A program made the translations under genes and the position numbers. The notes beneath the pieces were generated by a model. It was not told the DNA's origin. It saw only the letters and a list, made by a program, of their open reading frames with translations, and searched no databases. Positions 25,475 to 28,012 of a stretch of 28,012 nt of DNA are shown here, piece after piece; positions within the stretch are counted from its first letter, which is position 1, and every line of letters starts with the position of its first letter. This DNA is from Bacteroidales bacterium (GTDB taxonomy: Bacteria > Bacteroidota > Bacteroidia > Bacteroidales > Bacteroidaceae): assembly GCA_004557285.1 (NCBI GenBank), contig SFEK01000007.1, forward strand, positions 1-28,012, given 5' to 3'.

Positions 25475-27016
25475 ATGGCACAGGAAGACGTTTTTAAGAA
25501 AATTGTATCTCATTGCAAAGAATACGGTTTCGTCTTTCCAAGTAGTGACATCTACGATGGATTGGCAGCCGTCTATGACTACGGACAGAACGGTGTAGAA
25601 CTCAAGAACAACATCAAGGAATATTGGTGGAAGAGCATGGTGCTGCTTCACGAAAACATCGTGGGCATCGATTCTGCCATCTTCATGCACCCCACTATCT
25701 GGAAGGCAAGCGGACATGTCGATGCGTTCAACGACCCGCTGATTGACAACCGTGATTCAAAGAAACGTTACCGCGCTGACGTGCTCATCGAAGACCAGAT
25801 AGGCAAATACGAGGAGAAGATAGCCAAAGAGGTGGAGAAGGCACGCAAGCGTTTCGGTGAGGCTTTCGACGAGGCCAAGTTCCGTGAAACCAATCCCCGC
25901 GTCCTTGAAAACCAGAAGAAACTCGACCAATTGCACGAGCGATATGCCTCAGCCATGAATGCTATGGATCTTGAGGAGTTGAAGCAAATCATTCTCGACG
26001 AGGGTATTGTCGATCCCATCAGCGGCACCAAGAACTGGACAGACGTGCGCCAGTTCAACCTGATGTTCTCCACAGAGATGGGCTCTACCGCCGACAGTGC
26101 GAGCAAGATATACCTCCGTCCTGAAACAGCCCAGGGTATATTTGTCAATTATCTCAACGTGCAGAAGACAGGACGCATGAAAATTCCTTTTGGCATTGCA
26201 CAGATTGGCAAGGCTTTCCGCAACGAGATTGTTGCCCGCCAGTTCATTTTCCGTATGCGCGAGTTTGAGCAGATGGAGATGCAGTTCTTTGTCAAGCCAG
26301 GCACGGAGATGGAGTGGTTCAACAAATGGAAGGAGACACGTATGAAATGGCACCAGGCCCTGGGCTTCGGTGAAGAGTATTACCGTTTCCACGACCACGA
26401 AAAACTGGCCCACTATGCCAATGCCGCCTGCGACATCGAGTTCAAGATGCCGTTCGGCTTCAAGGAGGTGGAGGGCATCCACAGCCGTACCGACTTCGAC
26501 CTCTCCCAGCACGAGAAATATTCAGGCAGGGCCATCAAGTATTTCGATCCCATCACCAAGGAAAGCTACACCCCCTACGACATTGAGACCAGTATCGGTG
26601 TTGACCGTATGTTCCTCACGGTGATGTGCCACTCTTACTGCGAAGAGCAACTGGATAACGGCGAAACCCGCGTGGTGTTGAAACTGCCGGCAGCCCTTGC
26701 TCCTGTCAAACTGTGTGTCATGCCGCTGGTGAAGAAGGACGGACTGCCCGAGAAAGCGCGTGAGATTATCGACAACCTCAAGTTCCACTTCAATTGCCAT
26801 TACGATGAGAAAGATTCCATCGGCAAGCGTTATCGCCGTCAGGATGCCATCGGTACACCTTATTGTGTCACCGTTGACCACGACACACTGAACGATAATA
26901 TGGTTACTCTCCGCTTCCGCGACACCATGGAGCAAGAGAGAGTCAACATCTGCGATCTCGTGGGCATCATCGAAGACAAAGTGAGCATTGCAGGCCTGCT
27001 GAAGAAGATACAATGA
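25475..27016 (+). CDS. glyS: Glycyl-tRNA synthetase (single-chain, homodimeric type)
   Basis: Class II aminoacyl-tRNA synthetase charging tRNA-Gly. The 513-aa single polypeptide is of the dimeric alpha-2 type (often named GlyQS), not the alpha2beta2 type of E. coli. Motif 2 appears as GKAFRNEIVARQFIFRMREFEQMEMQFF, and a motif-3-like segment as DIETSIGVDRMFL. The anticodon-binding domain starts around LAPVKLCVMPLVKKDG. The N-terminus MAQEDVFKKIVSHCKEYGFVFPSSDIYDG is family-typical. The frame is open 41 codons further up, but a promoter lies inside that stretch. An ATG five codons upstream (25460) is a possible alternative. It is followed after 15 nt by the FKBP lipoprotein gene. Confidence 0.97.
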   Translation: MAQEDVFKKIVSHCKEYGFVFPSSDIYDGLAAVYDYGQNGVELKNNIKEYWWKSMVLLHENIVGIDSAIFMHPTIWKASGHVDAFNDPLIDNRDSKKRYRADVLIEDQIGKYEEKIAKEVEKARKRFGEAFDEAKFRETNPRVLENQKKLDQLHERYASAMNAMDLEELKQIILDEGIVDPISGTKNWTDVRQFNLMFSTEMGSTADSASKIYLRPETAQGIFVNYLNVQKTGRMKIPFGIAQIGKAFRNEIVARQFIFRMREFEQMEMQFFVKPGTEMEWFNKWKETRMKWHQALGFGEEYYRFHDHEKLAHYANAACDIEFKMPFGFKEVEGIHSRTDFDLSQHEKYSGRAIKYFDPITKESYTPYDIETSIGVDRMFLTVMCHSYCEEQLDNGETRVVLKLPAALAPVKLCVMPLVKKDGLPEKAREIIDNLKFHFNCHYDEKDSIGKRYRRQDAIGTPYCVTVDHDTLNDNMVTLRFRDTMEQERVNICDLVGIIEDKVSIAGLLKKIQ

Positions 27017-27031
27017 ACTAACAGTTAAATC

Positions 27032-27652
27032 ATGAAGAGATTTCACATCACAATGTTCCTGGCGCTTCTGCTGGCACCGCTGTTGTTGGTGTCGTGCAGT
27101 GAGAACGACACCCAAGAGGAGGAGTTTCCCAACTGGCAGGAACAAAACGACGCCTATTTCCGCAACATCTACAACAAGGCCATGACCAATACCGATGGCA
27201 GCTGGAAAATCATCAAGAGCTATGCTTACGAAGACACAGTGCCCCATGATATCACGGCGAATATTGTCGTAGAGGTGCTCAAAGAGGGCACGGCAAGCGG
27301 CAGTCCGATGTTCACCGACTCGGTGAAGGTCAACTACCGTGGCCGTCTCATCCCCTCAGCGTCCTATCCCGAGGGATATGTGTTCGACAGCAGCTATCAA
27401 GGCGACTATGATGTCACCACAGCTCGCCCCGTCACTTTCTGTGTGGGCGCTTTAGTTGATGGTTTTGCCACAGCGTTGCAACATATGCACATAGGAGACC
27501 AGTGGAGAGTGTATATCCCCTATCAGTTGGGCTATGGTTCATCTGAAAAAACGGGCATCCCTGCCTTCAGCACCCTGGTGTTCGACATTGCATTGGTCAA
27601 TTATTTCAAGGCCGGAGATTCACCCTCGTATATCGTCAGTGAGCGAGAATAG
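27032..27652 (+). CDS. FKBP-type peptidyl-prolyl isomerase, lipoprotein
   Basis: Predicted 206-aa lipoprotein: hydrophobic signal (residues 7-20) and lipobox LLVSC with Cys22, then Ser and acidic residues (SENDTQEEE), which resembles the surface-export signal described for Bacteroidetes lipoproteins. A linker to about residue 85 precedes an FKBP domain: DSVKVNYRGRLI, VFDSSYQ, VDGFATALQHMHIGDQWRVYIPYQLGYG and FSTLVFDIALVN. It likely speeds prolyl isomerisation of exported proteins. The start is 15 nt after glyS, with no promoter between, so the two are co-transcribed. A weak terminator follows at 27688-27714. Catalytic activity is inferred; some relatives have lost it. Confidence 0.93.
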   Translation: MKRFHITMFLALLLAPLLLVSCSENDTQEEEFPNWQEQNDAYFRNIYNKAMTNTDGSWKIIKSYAYEDTVPHDITANIVVEVLKEGTASGSPMFTDSVKVNYRGRLIPSASYPEGYVFDSSYQGDYDVTTARPVTFCVGALVDGFATALQHMHIGDQWRVYIPYQLGYGSSEKTGIPAFSTLVFDIALVNYFKAGDSPSYIVSERE

Positions 27653-27687
27653 GTTTTCTGCTCCTGTGTTGTTTCCCGGCATTCCAT

Positions 27688-27714
27688 AGCCATCTGAATG
27701 GCTTTGTTCTTATT
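27688..27714 (+). terminator. Weak intrinsic terminator after the FKBP gene
   Basis: A 6-bp perfect stem (AGCCAT 27688-27693 with ATGGCT 27698-27703, loop CTGA) is followed by TTGTTCTTATT. It starts 35 nt after the stop codon, suitably placed to end the glyS-FKBP transcript, but the stem is short. Confidence 0.5.
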
Positions 27715-27722
27715 CCGCACTG

Positions 27723-27760
27723 TGAGGCGGTGCTGCTCGATGCAGGGCAGTGCCGCCTCA
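27723..27760. repeat. Strong GC-rich hairpin in the 3' intergenic region
   Basis: TGAGGCGGTGCTGC (27723-27736) pairs with GCAGTGCCGCCTCA (27747-27760): 14 bp including two G-U wobbles, with a 10-nt loop; two further pairs can extend it. No T-run follows on either strand, so it is not a standard terminator. It stands out from the surrounding sequence. Its role is unknown (structured RNA, dispersed repeat, or mRNA 3' protection). Confidence 0.55.
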
Positions 27761-27945
27761 TATCGGTATAAGGCTTGGCAAAAAACATCATCATGCGCAC
27801 ATCACAATGGGCCCGCTCCAACAGTAGCAACCCACACCCGGTCTTTCAACTCTTGCCATCGCCGCAGTTTTTATGATGAATATGATGTGATGCGTCAGCA
27901 GTGTTCACTCCTTGATACAAGAATTAGGAGAATGCCTTTGTGATG

Positions 27946-27970
27946 GAAAAACCTCCGATTTGTTTGGAGG
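27946..27970 (-). terminator. Short terminator-like hairpin near the right edge
   Basis: CCTCC (27952-27956) pairs with GGAGG (27966-27970), loop 9 nt, followed on the minus strand by TTTTT. No minus-strand gene that it would serve is visible, and it overlaps the -33 box of the rightward promoter, so it may be fortuitous. Confidence 0.3.
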
Positions 27971-27994
27971 AATAAAAGAAAAAGAGTAACTTTG
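27963..27994 (+). promoter_or_regulatory. Promoter for a gene beyond the right edge
   Basis: TTTG (27963-27966) and TAACTTTG (27987-27994) are separated by 20 nt, a complete Bacteroidetes-type promoter. Unlike the other nine boxes it continues with CC rather than CA. Transcription would start near 28001, and the gene lies outside the window. Confidence 0.75.
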
Positions 27995-28012
27995 CCGATA
28001 GATAAAAGACAT

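Larger units (their letters stand above)
27601..27801 (-). pseudogene. Possible decayed minus-strand coding remnant
   Basis: On the minus strand a 66-codon frame is open from 27801 to a TAA at 27601-27603, overlapping the 3' end of the FKBP gene by 52 nt. Its inferred peptide is strikingly protein-like (for example YRYEAALPCIEQHRLTVRN, then KNKAIQMAMECRE), rich in charged residues and without low complexity. It has no upstream start codon and is cut by a TGA at 27802-27804, while a neighbouring frame is open just upstream. This fits a frameshifted fragment of a lost gene. I do not recognise a family. It may equally be a chance open frame or a conserved repeat. Confidence 0.25.

Noticed and set aside
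1..28012. Search for tRNA genes, CRISPR arrays, transposase genes, integrases and attachment sites
   Set aside because: None seen on either strand by reading; the window appears to be stable core chromosome. A formal tRNA or CRISPR scan was not possible here.

Overview
The window looks like a chromosomal core region of a Bacteroidota member, most likely order Bacteroidales and probably Prevotella-like. The evidence is the gene content (Bacteroidales-type ParC, single-chain GlyRS, DUF3316, FKBP lipoprotein, ptb-buk), very weak Shine-Dalgarno signals, and ten promoters of the Bacteroidetes type TAnnTTTG. Nine of these ten continue as TAnnTTTGCA, and five have a TTTG -33 box 19-20 nt upstream. 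The genus assignment is inference. I see no tRNA, rRNA, CRISPR array, insertion sequence or phage gene.

Layout, left to right. (1) 1-177: a leftward promoter for a gene outside the window, then the dnaK terminator. (2) 178-3218, minus: dnaK and a drug/metabolite (EamA) transporter with its own terminator. (3) 3247-5192: a divergent promoter pair, then a plus-strand two-gene module of a short ABC/AAA-type ATPase and a DUF4435 TOPRIM-like protein. The two genes overlap by 4 nt and resemble the PARIS (AriA/AriB) and OLD architecture. (4) 5193-9986, minus: dxs-trkA-trkH, isoprenoid precursor synthesis plus the Trk potassium system, from one strong promoter. (5) 10029-11034, plus: a nucleoside-recognition (Gate) membrane protein. 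(6) 11146-13257, minus: ptb-buk, which makes ATP from an acyl-CoA through an acyl phosphate. (7) 13258-13586: an AT-rich intergenic region with direct repeats and a set of three mutually pairing segments that includes a terminator. (8) 13587-20760, minus: a tightly packed operon of parC, DUF3316 protein, S41 lipoprotein protease, ettA and an orphan FecE-type ATPase. (9) 20780-25335, minus: metH-metF, the methyl branch of methionine synthesis. (10) 25399-27652, plus: glyS and an FKBP-type lipoprotein isomerase. (11) 27653-28012: a non-coding stretch with strong hairpins, a possible decayed minus-strand gene, and a promoter that drives the next gene off the right edge.

Most of the window is ordinary housekeeping sequence. 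The best candidate for an under-described system is the ATPase/DUF4435 pair. It is embedded among core genes, shows no sign of recent transfer, shares a compact back-to-back promoter region with a transporter, and ends directly against the stop codon of trkH. Secondary points of interest are the structured 3' region at 27653-27970, the three-segment hairpin at 13491-13546, and dnaK, the only transcription unit here without a clear TAnnTTTG promoter.
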